64,000 nt of DNA, from NCBI GenBank assembly GCA_009767595.1, contig VSDK01018023.1, positions 324,805 through 388,804 of the forward strand, in the 5' to 3' direction. Under the pieces are notes generated by a model, which worked only from the letters and a program-made list of their open reading frames with translations, did no database searches and was not told where the DNA came from. Shown here one piece after another: positions 1 through 13,421 of the stretch (positions within the stretch are counted from its first letter, which is position 1; the number at the start of each line of letters is the position of its first letter). Position numbers and translations under genes: made by a program. The DNA comes from Symbiodinium kawagutii (lineage: Eukaryota > Sar > Dinophyceae > Suessiales > Symbiodiniaceae).

Positions 1-780
1 AACCGCTTAAGTGGTTAAACAGCTGTGGTGGTTTGTAAGGTTGGTTCATAACTAGCTGTGGTGGTCAAAAACTGGGGCTAGTTAATAGGTGGTTAATAAG
101 GTGGTTAATTGATAAGGTGGTGAAAACCTAGGATTACTACTCGTTGGTGAACATCACTAGGGTCACTTGCAGTTATGGTACGCCTAGGAAAGGTATAACT
201 AAGTGAACTGATTGGTAACCGACAATGGCAACCCCACTAGCCAGCATATAACCAACTTATCGTCGTATCTAGGGTGACAACCAGTTGGAGAAATAGCAAA
301 TCTTAACCAACATTTTTGATGTTTGTGGTCTCAACCTGATAGGAAACTTCTGGATTCTCAGCGAAAGCTTAGCAGCTTCAACTTGAGAAACCCCTTGGGT
401 TGAGATGATTCTCCTCACCAATGATGGCATTGGGCATCCAGTTGCTGGCATTGGCATAGTTGTTCGAGTCACATTGTTTGAGTTTTGGGATCTAGTTTGA
501 GGGTTCACAAATAGGTAAGGTAAAATTCTAACCAGTTTCTCCCAGCTCTCTGAACTTTAGGGTGTCTACTGTACTTGACCAGTTTACTGAACCATGGGTT
601 GACCACCTTATTAAGTATAACATTGTTTCTCCTCGATCGGGGACAGAGGCTCCAGTTTCTCCAAACTGGCCATTGATGTCATGCGAGCGCCTAGCCCGTG
701 TACAAAACTTGTTGCGAGGCGAGGCCCCCTACTTATCGAACTTGATTTATAACTGGGGCAACTACGAGTTGTGGTAGGTA

Positions 781-897
781 CAGTCCGGTAATCTAAGATA
801 AGCAATGGAAAAGCACCATGTTCTATAGAGACACCCTGGGAAACCAGCAAGAATTGGTAGATTTTCGAGCTAGCTAGGTGTGATTACCAGAGGGTAG
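781..897 (+). mobile_element. Family D element
   Basis: GGTAATCTAAGATAAGCAAT at the left and GATTACCAGAGGGTAG at the right; ends are inverted repeats, left end worn. Confidence 0.6.
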
Positions 898-2884
898 AAC
901 GGTGCTTGAATGGCAAATGTTAACCAGCTCCACCGGCATGAAGTGGCTGACGAACGACTTGTTCCGGGGATCCAGTAGTGATGTTTGAAAAACCATATAG
1001 GGATGTAATATAGGAATATCAATGGGGATTAGTATGGCAATATGCGGTTGAATAGATGAACAATCCACCACCATCAATTTCACTGATCATATATCTCCTA
1101 TATTGGTGGTTTAGTATCAAATGGATCTGAAGAATGGAACTGCCAGAAGGGGTGATGACAACGATTCAACAAACAAGCTCCTAATGGTCGGATGGAAGCA
1201 ATGAAAACTGGTTGACTATTTTAACTTTGAACTACCATGGTTATCCCCATGTTTATCTCCACGTTCACCACATGGGATGTAGAAATGCTGGGGTATCAGC
1301 ATGGTTGAACACATAAACCACCAGGTGAGTCTGAATGTGAGATGACTTGCGGGCAAGATATTTTGATGCGTCAACAGTCAACATGTTTTTACTTGAGCTT
1401 GAGGCTCATTGCTTACTATGTTTGGTACATTATTTTTGCAAAGCACATTCCGCTTCCACGGTGTCGCTAGGGTACATTATAGTTTCCAAGGCTTTTTAGC
1501 TTGATCTTCGTCGATGTGGGGCAAAGATTTCCACTGATGACTGTTCTCCAGGCAGGGGAACATGTTGATAGGAATGCAGGTCTTAGTCCGAAAATAATCA
1601 TCTACGTGGTTTTGCAGGAAACACTGTAGCCCAGTGTGACATTGCCTGTTTCCCACGCATCGAACAGTGACAGTTTCTAGAGTTGTGGGTTGAAAACAGG
1701 TATGGTGATCGTAGTTCTTCAATGATGAACGCACGTGTTATTACATACACAGATGAGGAAAGGCTCTATAATGACGATATCCGATATCTTTGACATATGT
1801 ATTTGTTATGGTATTGATGTGTATTATGGTAGAAAAGAGGATGAAGAGGAGGAGGAGGAATACAATTGAATACCATTGCCATGATGATCGTGTCTTTGAC
1901 ATGCAATTCCCGAACCCATACTCCGACAATCAAAGAGCCATGTACAGCCCTCATTTCCCTGTCTATGGAAGTACGCATCAAACTGTCTATGGAATCATCC
2001 CCAGACATGATGGCTACTTTGAATCTATACAAAGGGCACTAGAATCAACCAAGTCTGGTGATCTCAATGTTTGGATGCTTTTCCTGGATTCTATACATCT
2101 CGATGTCAATGTTGAATCATGATTCATGATCAATTTGATTCAACATTGCATTCTCAATGGCCAGTGATTCGTTTGGTTTGTCGTTTCTCCCTCTCCCTCT
2201 CTGTCACTCTGCCTGTGAAACCTTTTTAGATGACGAGATGCGTTGGGGTTCGCCGCCATTTCCGCTTGATGGCCATTCAAGAAAAACTGTGCTGATGAGT
2301 CTTTACAGAGCGGTATACTTTCTGGAATATTGTGAAGTCGTAGAATCAGTGAAGATCTGTTGTGATTTGTGGATGTTGAACAGTTCCTATCATGCCAGGT
2401 ATTTCCGAGTCACAATCGGTGTGGCTGACTAACGATGACGATGATTCACGCCTATGTTGACCTTCAATCATCCAATGATCAACCCATTTGTTCACACCTG
2501 ATGATTGGTAAAACCCCCTCACTATAGACTTTACACGAATACGCCTTCTCTTTTGCACATGACCCCTACAGTCAAAGCTTCAGCCGGGACAAGCAACCAA
2601 GATTAGAGATTGCTCCTGCGCAAACACAGGCTATGTTGGATGCATGTGTCTTACAAACACCTAATTGACGGCATGATCCGGTGCGTAAATCCACTTTGAA
2701 GGAAACAGTGAAAACGCAATGGCTTCGCTTCTGCCTACCTTTTCGTCTTCATCCTTCCGGGTGTACAGAATACTGTCATGGTACAATACGCGCTTTTGGT
2801 ATATCTATATCACTACAGAACAAGCGTACATTTTGTTGAAAAAGTAAACATGTTCAATGATGTTCGATGTTCAATGTATACGAC

Positions 2885-2995
2885 ATATGGTGGTTTCTCA
2901 AAATAAGGAACCCCAAAAAATGGTTGGTTCTGACTATAAATTGTTGATAAATTGGATGATTGGGGGTACCCCCCATAACCTGAAAACACCCATAT
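2885..2995 (+). mobile_element. Family A element
   Basis: TGGTGGTTTCTCAAAATA at the left and GAAAACACCCATAT at the right, with inner AAAAAATGGTTGGTT and TGGATGATTGGGGG. Imperfect inverted repeat of about 110 bases. Confidence 0.75.
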
Positions 2996-3410
2996 TTACA
3001 CATTTACCTTTTACTAACATTTCACCTACTACAAAATGACTTTGTTTTGTAGGCAAGTATACCACACATGACTGATCTGAGTAAGTATGGGACAGATGGA
3101 GCAACATTTTCGTGCGTCCATGAATTGGGGTCACAATGATGTTCTTCCTGAGATGATATCCTTTAGCGTTTTTTTTGGCTACCCACATGATATACCCATG
3201 CTAGAAGCAAGTGCCTTACAAAGGGAAAAATGGTATCCATGATTAATAATGAACCATGGTTCTTTTTCAGAGAGATTGGGTTTTTTGCTGGTGGCTTGTA
3301 ACTGAAACATGAAGACGTGTGAACTCCACAAAAGGCAGAAGCAGGTAGGTCTTGGGCAGCGGGGTCTCAGAGTCTAGAGATTCTTTAAGACGTACCTTTC
3401 TTGGCATGAC

Positions 3411-3530
3411 CTACCCTCTGGTAAACTAAGATAGCAATGGAAAATCCACAAATTATCAATGGTTTCCCAGGGTTTCTCTATAAAACATTGTGATTTTCCA
3501 GCCAGCTATGTTAGTTTACCAAAGGGTAAC
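3411..3530 (+). mobile_element. Family D element
   Basis: CTACCCTCTGGTAAACTAAG at the left and CTATGTTAGTTTACCAAAGG at the right; inner GGAAAATCCAC and GTGATTTTCCAGCC are also inverted. Confidence 0.8.
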
Positions 3531-3882
3531 CAAATGGTACCATGACTTCCGAACTCTGGACTCAGCAGAATCGATTCACAGCCAGGTTTCGATCTCGGGC
3601 GCTGCGAGCGAATCCCAACGTGACCGATATGATCCGTGCTTGGCATCGATCTCCACGGCGAGATCGCCGCTAACCCCACAAGGTGAAAACATCGCTAGCC
3701 ATGGATAAACATCCATCGATAAAGAGATGGTATGAAGAAGATGGATAGCCTGGATAGCTATGTCAAGGTTGATGCTACCACCATGCCTCACAGCCTCACA
3801 GCTCAATTTTGGCTAGTCTGGATAGCCATATATCAAGGTCCATGCTACTGGGATATGGTGCTCCTATCTCTACATCATGGTC

Positions 3883-3990
3883 ATATGTGTTAAGCCTGGT
3901 TCCCCTATCATTAACCATTGTTTTCCCTGTAGTTTGTTGGTCATTATCACCCACTATTGGCTGGTTGACTGCTTGACCCAACTCGCCACA
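3883..3990 (-). mobile_element. Family B element, decayed
   Basis: CCTGGTTCCCCTATCATTAA followed by CCATTGTTTTCCCTG; both ends are degraded. Confidence 0.6.
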
Positions 3991-4984
3991 GCACGGTCAT
4001 TTGTGTTAACACCAGGGACAGAGGCATTGCCAGAAGCTGACGTTCGCTTTCTTCTTTTTCTGCCAAGCATTGTTGCAAATGCACAAAGTGAATGAAGCCT
4101 TCGAAAGGCGAGCCGCGACGAACAAAAAGGAGACCATGTCGTAGTGGGAGATAGCTATTGTCGGTGAACTATTGTTGGTTAACTAATTGACTGAAGCAGT
4201 TTGTTCATTTCCTTGTTGGTTAAATATGTTGTTTCCTTTCTACAACAAACATAAACATTGTTGAAAAATGCACATGGAACCCTCCTGTTGTTGCAGTGAA
4301 AGTTTGATCGCTGAAGTCTTCAGCAGAGCTCCAGTTGGTTGGGAGATAAAGTTAGTATTGCAGGTGCCACCACTGAGCGCGTCATTCCACTGCCGAATGG
4401 CCACTTGGAGAGTGCTCAAATCATCTCAAATCCATATCAACCATGGTTAGCTGCCATTATGCCCATGCTTCATGCTATGAGTGTGGTATTGACCACATTT
4501 CTATCCCTAGTATCAACCAGTATGATTGACCATTCTTAGCCACAATTGAACTCTTAACCATCAATTTAGCCATTGTTCAGCCGTGGTTCATACTCTAAAC
4601 CATACTATCGCCAATTATCAACCATATTCCCCATGATTAAAAATTATCAATGGTTAAAAAAGAGTTATAAACCCTTTAAATCCTACTATATACATCTATT
4701 AACCATACACGAACCGTATGATCAACCACCATCAACCATCACTTGCTGCTGTGGAACGCACCGTGCACCAGGACTTTGAGCCCTCAATCGGGACGCTGCA
4801 CGACGGAACCTCCACGGTGTCCAACGCGGAGCGAAAGGCGGGGGGGCCCCGGCGGGTGATCGCGTTTCAGGGGTTGTGCTACAGCCCCAGGAGCCCCAGC
4901 TGTTGGTGGTGAAATGTTTGTGACCATGGTTGATTATACCAATGGTTAGTAATACTATGGTAGAAGAACTCTGTATGGAGTTGT

Positions 4985-5100
4985 GCTACCCTCTGGTAAC
5001 ATGGCTGACTGGAAAATCCGCTATCTTGGAAAAACTGTGGGAAATCCTCCATTGAAACGCTCGATTTGCCAGCCAGCCATATTAGTTTACCAGAGGGTAG
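4985..5100 (+). mobile_element. Family D element
   Basis: GCTACCCTCTGGTAACATGG to ATTAGTTTACCAGAGGGTAG; clear terminal inverted repeat of about 16 bases. Confidence 0.8.
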
Positions 5101-6552
5101 ACAGGGAGCCCGAGTTGTTGGTGAAATGGTGAATGAATGGTTACAATTATATAGTGGCAATTTCATGCGATTAACTAGCTAGTTATTTACCATTCATGTT
5201 GGATTACGATTGATGAACAAATCATAACCGCGGTTAATAACTAGCTGGTTAATCGTGAATAATAGGCAACAAAAGAAGGGGATATACTACAAGTGTATGG
5301 GTGTCTCTAAAAGTAGGGAAACCAAAAAATGGTCGGTTTATCAAGAATGGTACCTCGATTTTAACAAACCACCACATGGTGAATCACTGGTTTATTAGTG
5401 GCTAGTCATGGTTAAATGATGGCTTCATCGTGGCCGAATAATGGCGTTGTTTAACGGCAGTTATAGCTGTTTGTGCAAAATACTGTTGGGTAACTAGTGA
5501 CTACATTTCGATGGCGAATCTGAAGCAACAAATTGCAACAAAATCTACAGCGCCTCGTTGCATGCCAAGACTAGTTAGCGGCGGTTGATTCATCACTAAG
5601 CATCATGTCACCGCCATTATTTGAAAGGAGTTGGTGCATGATGGTTGATATATGGAACATCATGGGATTAGTGATGAGATGATCACGTCACCTGCACCCA
5701 GAACAATATGTGGGCTCCCTTGATGATGACGTGTGCACTGGAAAACGGTTGGCAAGATTCAAAGAATCTAATGGTTTCACGGGACATCATCACCTGACAA
5801 GGAATTTATAGTCTGATGCTTTTCTTGAGTTTTCCAGGTCTTCATTGTTCTCGTCATTCCCCCATCATTGTGGTTTACACACTATTGTTGTTCATATCGC
5901 CAGCTATTCAGCTGGTTGCTGGAGTGACGTCCATAAAGGAAACAACATATAAAACAGGCCGGGTTTGCTCATAGAAAAAGACATGATTATGTAGTAGTTG
6001 CTGAGCAAAACTGGTATATAATGTATAGCAATGTAAAGGCATCATGAACCAGTTGCTGAATGCTTAGCTATTCTGGGGAAACATTTCCATCACCACTGCT
6101 GAAACGGGGCTAAGCATGACAAAATAGTCAATAGTTCTTTGTACTTAGGGAAGGACAATTATTGCTTATGGCAGATGAAGTAATACATGTAGCCAGGATG
6201 TTAAAAACTATGCAAGGTAAGAATGCAGTGTTGGAGTTGATGGATTTCCACATTCATTCAAACCGGTCAACACGCTTGTTCATAGTGGTTAATGATGGTA
6301 AGTAAGCTAGCCTATTTCGCTGGCTCATGATTAGTCTTGGTTGGTGATAAGCTGATTTGTAGATGTTAATAGCTTATTACGAACCAAGACTGACCATGAT
6401 GCTTGTTCAGCCAGCTTGTTCAACCAAGACTAACCATAATGGTCTTGATTGATGCTTAGTTGGTACATAATCATAATCAAGATGATTAGTTGGCTCATGG
6501 CTAAGTCTATGATGCTTGTCATGGCAACCGCCTGCGGCTCGGTTGGAGCCAG

Positions 6553-6597
6553 GCTTTGGAAGATCAGTTGGCCAAGATGCGGAGACAACACGAGGAG
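6553..6597 (+). CDS. Candidate exon, coiled coil
   Basis: Fifteen codons, ALEDQLAKMRRQHEE. Acceptor GCCAG, donor GTGCCG. The heptad-like Leu/charged pattern predicts a coiled coil. Phase 0 on both sides. The surrounding frame is open over about 140 bases. Confidence 0.6.
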
Positions 6598-9500
6598 GTG
6601 CCGTTGGTCGTTGGAAGTTCCGAGCCGCGCGGTCGCCCGGTGCTGGCAAGTGCTCAGGGATCGGATGTAGCTTGCCTGGTCTGTGCATCGCAAATATGAT
6701 TGCGCTTGTTTTTTGCAGTGTGAGTTGTTCTTTTTTTGTGATGTTTTTTTGCGTATGAGTCAATAGATCAATGGATTCAGGTCTTCAAAAGTTACACATG
6801 TGTATGTAGAATGTAGATCAGAAGTGTATGACATGTATCTGTGTTTATGTATGAACTTGTCCGTAGTGTATGTGATGCAACGCAGTTTCTTCCACCACAT
6901 GGATCTACCGTCGTGGCACTTTTTCGATCTCCCGCCGGGTGCAGGCAGAGTTGAAGTCGCAGAAACGGATCGTCGCTTGGTTGCAGGTTGATCCAAGGTA
7001 CAGTCAGCGTCAGTTGCAAACCACTCAACCACTGAGTTTGTCCCTGCCATGAACCAGAAACTGTTGTGTCAATATGCATCACTATGCTTCAGGGACTGAT
7101 GTTATATGGATGTATCACACGAACTAGGGGCATCACTTTGTAGATCGGCTTATGCATAGACCAGTGATGTTGGAATGGTCCGCGCAATTCCCAAAGGCTC
7201 TGCCAACGTACATCTAGCTGGCGGGGGCTCACCTTGTGGTTTGTTTTTGCTCTTGCAAATGGGGTCATAGTGTTCAGCAATCCATTTAACCAGGGAGCAG
7301 AGGGATGGCCATTTTCATTGCACGATGATAACTAGTGACCTGTGGATCTACCATGAATTATTCACAATGCAATATCGTATGATAAAGTCCCCGGAACCAT
7401 GACTGTTTGGCGGCTTCAAACATTTCTGATTTTCCCAAATGTTGCAAACTGGTTGATTGGTTAACTCATATTTTTCATGACAGGGGTGGTGAAAAGCCAC
7501 CAATCAGATGAGATAGCTCTGTTCAGAAGCAGTTTTTATTACAGGTTGGTGGTTTTAAACATTTTCTATTTTCCCTAGTAATCATTAACAAATGGTTGGT
7601 TGGCTAATATTTTTCATATGGGTGGTTCAACCACCAGATTAGCTAATCAACCACATTCACCCACCAGTTTTCGCGCAGATGGCCTCAACAAAAAGGTCAC
7701 CTCCAGCGCCTGCCCCTGCCGGCCTCACCAGGTGGAACTGCTGGAAAAGCAGGCGGATCAACAGAAGGCCCTGGATGAAGCGAAGGCGAGCGATCGAGCG
7801 GAGGGTTGCGGTGATGGTTGGGATAGTCATCAGGGTTCATGACTTGGTACATGTGGAAATCATGTTGGGATATGTGGTCCATGACAGGTATCTCAACTGT
7901 TGGTTCTGAGAAATCATTCACAGTTGAGAAATCATGAGTTTGTGTGAACGGTTCATGAGAAATCATCAGATTGGAGAACTAGTCATGAGGAGCAGTGATA
8001 ATGATGAGAAATCATTCACAGTTGACAGTAACCACAGTGGATAACCTTTCATTAATAGCTGATGGTGATGATACATCATTCACAATTCAGTATCATGGTT
8101 CATTCGCAGTTCACTACAATGGTTCATGATACACCATTCACAGTTGACAGTTCACAAAGGATTTCCGATATTCCCATGAAACTTCAGTACCGGAGGTTGA
8201 TCCCTGGAGATTTCTTTGCAGGTTGCAGATTTTTTCGAGTTGATGGAAGAAACAAAGTGCAGCACTTGATAGGTGATTCAACGCACTCAGTTTGACCCCC
8301 TTGACCACCTTTGAGTGCCACTACTTCTATCCACATCTGGGGATTCAGCATGTTTCAGCCGTCCTGGGTTTTCAGGGTAAGGATATCACCCGCAGCAGGG
8401 AAGCTTCCCGCAATTAGCCCGAAAACGACCCCCACCAGCCGCTTCAGGGCTCAGATTTTGATGTCAAGCTGGGCCTTTGCTGCGGCAATGGGATTGTTTC
8501 AGTCCAGGGATGCCACCTACCTCGCCCTGCATTGTATTGCCTACAATTGCCCGGGCGGCGAAGTTACTTATTCCAGAGGTATGTGTTGGTAAAGAAATCA
8601 TACATATCTGGGCGGCTATGCCGTCAGCATGTGGGAGTTATTTCAGGGTCGTGTGCATCTGAGGATTTGATGCTCCTTCCAAGGGGGTAGGAATCCCAAG
8701 GTCTCCTGGTAGCAACGAACTATCGACAGGACAAACACCGCGAGTACCAGCTGAATCACACCGAACTCCAGCGGCTTGTCACGGCGTCAGGAAGGGTTGC
8801 ATCCAACCAGGTAATGAAGTGAACATTGGCTGTGAGTCAAAACCCTGTACCCCTGGTTCCCCTATCATTAACCATTGTTTTCCCCATGATTGGTGGTGAG
8901 TATCCCCCATTAGTTGGTTGATTAATATTGACCCATAGCCAATTGATGGTAGTAAGGGTTGTGTCAATACTGGTTGATATATGGTTATTTAACGGCTTAG
9001 CAATGGTTGATGAGGAGTGATTATGCATGATTATGCCGGTTCATCACGGCTAATAATTTCGTTGATTTCATCATCCACATGGTATGATTGTCTATTGGTG
9101 CTTTTCAATGTTTTTTCACTATGATTTGGGCTGGTTGGTTGACTACTATTTTTCAGAGCGGTGGATTGAGGTCTGCAATGATCAGTCACCTAGGAACAAT
9201 GACAGAAACATGTGGAGACATTGACTGTATTCTTGTAGACATTGACCTACACAGTGCACAGCTTTCGATAGATTTAGATTGGTAGTGGCTTCTGTGGGAA
9301 CAACCAATCCCAATCAAAAACAGTAATCCTTGTCCAACAACCATGTTCTACAAGGTGGCCCCCAAGTGTTAGCCAACTTGGTTTAAGAAACTGGGGTAAC
9401 TACGAGATGCGGTAGATGTAACTACATCAACATGACTTTCACAGTGGGCCCCCAACCACTTATAAGTGGGTTTATACCTGACTTAACTAGGATTAACTAC

Positions 9501-12500
9501 CAGTTGTAGGGGTTGTAAGCCAACTTCCAACTGCTGGGGACCCGGTCCCTTGTACATCAACATGGCTTACTAACCAGCTTAGAAGACTAGGACGCCTCAA
9601 GACGTTGACCGTGTCCGGCCCCGTTGTGGTTGCGGTGGCGTGACCACTCGTCGGCCAAGGTTGAAGGTGGATGAACTGGAAAGTCGCCACCGCTCCAGCG
9701 TCCTACGGGCTCAGGAGATCGCGTGTTGAAGTGGAAGTTGACACTGCTGTGGACAGTCTTGGTGGTTCGGCTGTGGGTCAATATTAACCAACCATAATGG
9801 TGGATAATTACCAACAATCATAGGGAAGGCAATGGTTAATGAAAGGGGAACCAGGGGTACAGGGTTTTGACCCACAGCCACTCATGAATTGCTAATGAAA
9901 TAAGTGCTCAATCGAAAGGGTTAACAAGGGGTTATGAAATGGTTAACGAATTGGAGAATGAATGGTTGACGCATACTTAATATACATGTTAATATAATCA
10001 ATTGGGAGAGCTTCGGGGGTGCATGTGATCTAAGTTTGGCTTTTTCATGCGTCAATTACATACTCGCACTTGACCTGCACACTTACACACCAACAAAAAG
10101 GGGAAACACACCAAACAAAACCTGTTGTCCGTACAGTACTGGCCCTTTGATGACTTCCTGAACAACTATTCTCTCAGAGTCATTTCTGTCAGGGAAACAC
10201 TAGATATTTTCAGTGTTTCCATGCAATTGCAGTAAACTGCTTTTTGAAACCAGGATGCGTTGTGAAGGATATCATATTGTGCAATGATTTCCCGGTAGGT
10301 CCATCACTATGATATTGCCAGAGGGTATATGATATAGGGTATTTGTTTGGAAATTCGCTTCGTCAAGCTGGCCAAACAATATGCCATGCGCAAGAGAAAG
10401 AACAGGTTCGTCCAAGTGGCGTTGCTTATGGTTGGTTTATTATTCTACATGGTTTGGAAAAGGATGATTTTGGGGTACCCCTAGCTATTGAGAAACCAGA
10501 TGAAACCACCATTGAATGACCAATTTTTGCGATCATGGTGTCTGATGGTACCCCTTCTCGGGATATCCCTGAGGAAGCGCAACACCTGGCTGTCAAACAT
10601 CAGCGTCAATAGCTCTTTCAATTACTGCTCATTTTGGTTGTATGAAGCACTGGGCTTCCCATGTTAACCAAAACACGGTGTGGTCTAACGAGCAGCATCA
10701 ATCGAGTGTATCTACTCCCAGTATGTCTTTTCTCGTTGGTTGTTTTGGACGCCTTTAGCGCCAAATATTGATCCAGTCTTTGTTCCGGGTGTTATTGTTT
10801 TTATCGTGTTTGCTTAAGACCGCCATCAGAATTACTCTTTCGATTGCTACTGCCATTACTACTGCGGTTATCATTGCTTCCGGCACTACTCGTAGCACCG
10901 CTGCTCTGAACCTTTTGGCTCCGTAGCGTGCTTTGTTTTGCTTCTAGCCCTCTCGCCATCCTTTTCTGTTCTTCTGATTTTCGTCCGGTGCTCAGAACAT
11001 TGCCCCAGCAGCCACACCGTGCATGACTTTGGGAGGGGGCCTGCATTCAACATTCTTATTAACGCAGCTCCTTCCCAGGCCATGTCCAGCATGCGCGACA
11101 TCACCAGTTTTGACGGCCTTTGGGCCGATGTTTCTTTTGACGAGGCACGCTGCATACCTTCATCCGTTGCATGTGCATGCTGTGGGCAATGCGCAGCTCT
11201 CCCCGTCTGACCTGCAGGAGCATTTCTGTTTTCAGGCCTTGGAGCTTAGTTCAAAGAACGTTTTGTATCCCGGGTCGCAGATCTTCGCGCTTCAGGATTT
11301 TTCACTCGTTTTGACGGAGTCAACCCTGGACTGGCTCCAGTCTGGGGTTGCGGCCGCGGTAGTGCCACGAGGAAGTTGATTTGTGGGACATCGTGAACGC
11401 CGAAGTGGCGATGGACGAAGCCTTAGCGAAGGCCAGCTCACCATGGGGGTGCTGCGCCGGCCGCTTCCATGGTGGGTAGCGGGCGCGGTGTTTGATTGAT
11501 GACATGGAGATTGCTGTTGAGGCGGTTACTAGGATCCTGGTGGATCTAAAGTCGGAAACGTTTCCCGCTGCAGAAATGCTCACTAATTTTGATTTCATTT
11601 TTTGTGTTCTGCAGCATTGGGTGCAACCATGTTTGGAAACAACCGCTTTCCAGGGAATGAGGGACCCGAGATCCATATTGATAAACCATCACTACAATCA
11701 CGTCCCATTGGCTCATACTCATACTGTAATTGTTGGTTTACCATCACCGGTGGGTGGTAGCGGGTTAACGACAGGATTTCCAATGATTTCTGTGATTCTT
11801 GATATACTCTCGCATCATTCTTGGTTGATTATTACCCGCATGAGAACACCCCTTTGTGAACAACCTGATCCTCACTGACTTTCTTCATCATGATCATCAT
11901 CATGAGTCGTTGTTGGTCAAAATCATGATTCGCCATCAGCAGATGATTACCCATGATCTATGTTCATCAGGCTCATCTATATAGAGCTCAGCTCAAAAGT
12001 TCATATCGCTATCACTAGCAATCAACTGAAACATCATTGACAGTTGTATTAAACATGATTACCCAGCATCGGCTGGATCTCGCCATGAATCAACAGCAAG
12101 CCACGGACTCAAGGGCAGACCGACAGCTGGCAGCACAAAGCAAACAAAACAAACAAGTCATCTAGGAATCGTTTTTCATGAAGTGAGAAACCAAATGGCT
12201 GCGAGTCAAAATGTAAAGCTCCGATCCATACTCTGAACCCACAAGCGATCCATACCCCTGTTCCATACCAAAACGCAGGCGATCCAGACCGATCCATACG
12301 TATGGATCACCGCGGGCCGATCCATACCCGAATTTTGACGCAACCCCAAATACAAAGTGCTCATTTGACTTTGTTGGTCAAGCTACGGCGTGCAAAAGCT
12401 CGAAGTGGTCGTTTGGGGTAACCAAGATCAACATACGTAGAAATCAATGTGGCAACATCACCACCATCATCATCATCTTCATTCGCCAACCATTAATTAC

Positions 12501-13380
12501 CGGCCCTATTGTTGCTGGTTATCCCCAACCAGCAAGGATTCAAGCATCCCATGAACAACCAGGGCAACCAGGGCAACCAGCATGAATCAACCCACTGCAG
12601 CAGTTGTGGTTCAGCTGGACCATGGTGTTTCCGGCACTGAATCGATTCGCGGCAGCCTGAGAAGCTCTTGCGCATGCAAGTGAAGAGGGCAGGGAAAGCC
12701 TCAACGGTCGAGATGTGCCAAGAATCTCTTGTTGGTTGGTCACGATAGGATGCGAGACTTACAGCACTTTTGCCAACTAGCTTAGTCGCATCGATTTTGA
12801 TGTTTTGAGTCTATCAGCTTGGGGGGAGCTTCCCAGGGGGGTCGCATCACTTGTTGCTGTGCCCCGGTGAAAAATGCAGCGGCGCAATTTTCTGTGACAC
12901 GGAGGTTCCCCGTTTCCTACGTGAACTTTTTTTTGATTAGAAACTTCAATTGACCATCAGCAATAAAATTGTGTAAGCCAAAAAATCGAATAATTGAGTG
13001 TGAAAATATTAGCGGGGTACCCAAAATAGATGGAAATGCGTAAACTAGGCATACACATTCACATGCAGTAAAACATGATGTTTGATCTGGTTCTGTCGCC
13101 CAACTGCCGGCCTTTGTCAAGATGCCCCGCCACGTTGCAGCCTCAAGCTGGCTAGTTGTTTGTACATGTATGCGTATGCGTGTATGTGCGTGTTATTTTG
13201 CAGGCCTCTCTATAGGGAAGTCGCCGCCATCGGCGGGTGACTACTGCCAGCAGTGGCTGGCGTTCCAGCACCATTCCTTGCTCTTGCGTCGCCAGCACGG
13301 TGAAGTTCGAGTGGGGATGCGGGTGCTGGTGTTGGAGCGGCGGTGGCCCGGCCGCAGGGAGAGAGAGAGAGAGAGAGAGA

Positions 13381-13421
<41 letters not shown>

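Larger units (their letters stand above)
1..6552. other. No confident gene; repeat-rich non-coding DNA
   Basis: Only chance-length reading frames on both strands. It holds family D elements at 781-897, 3411-3530 and 4985-5100, a family A copy at 2885-2995, a family B copy near 3883-3990 and many short AACCATCAACCA-like words. A small GC-rich patch at 4741-4880 could hide an exon, but no frame stood out. Confidence 0.5.
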
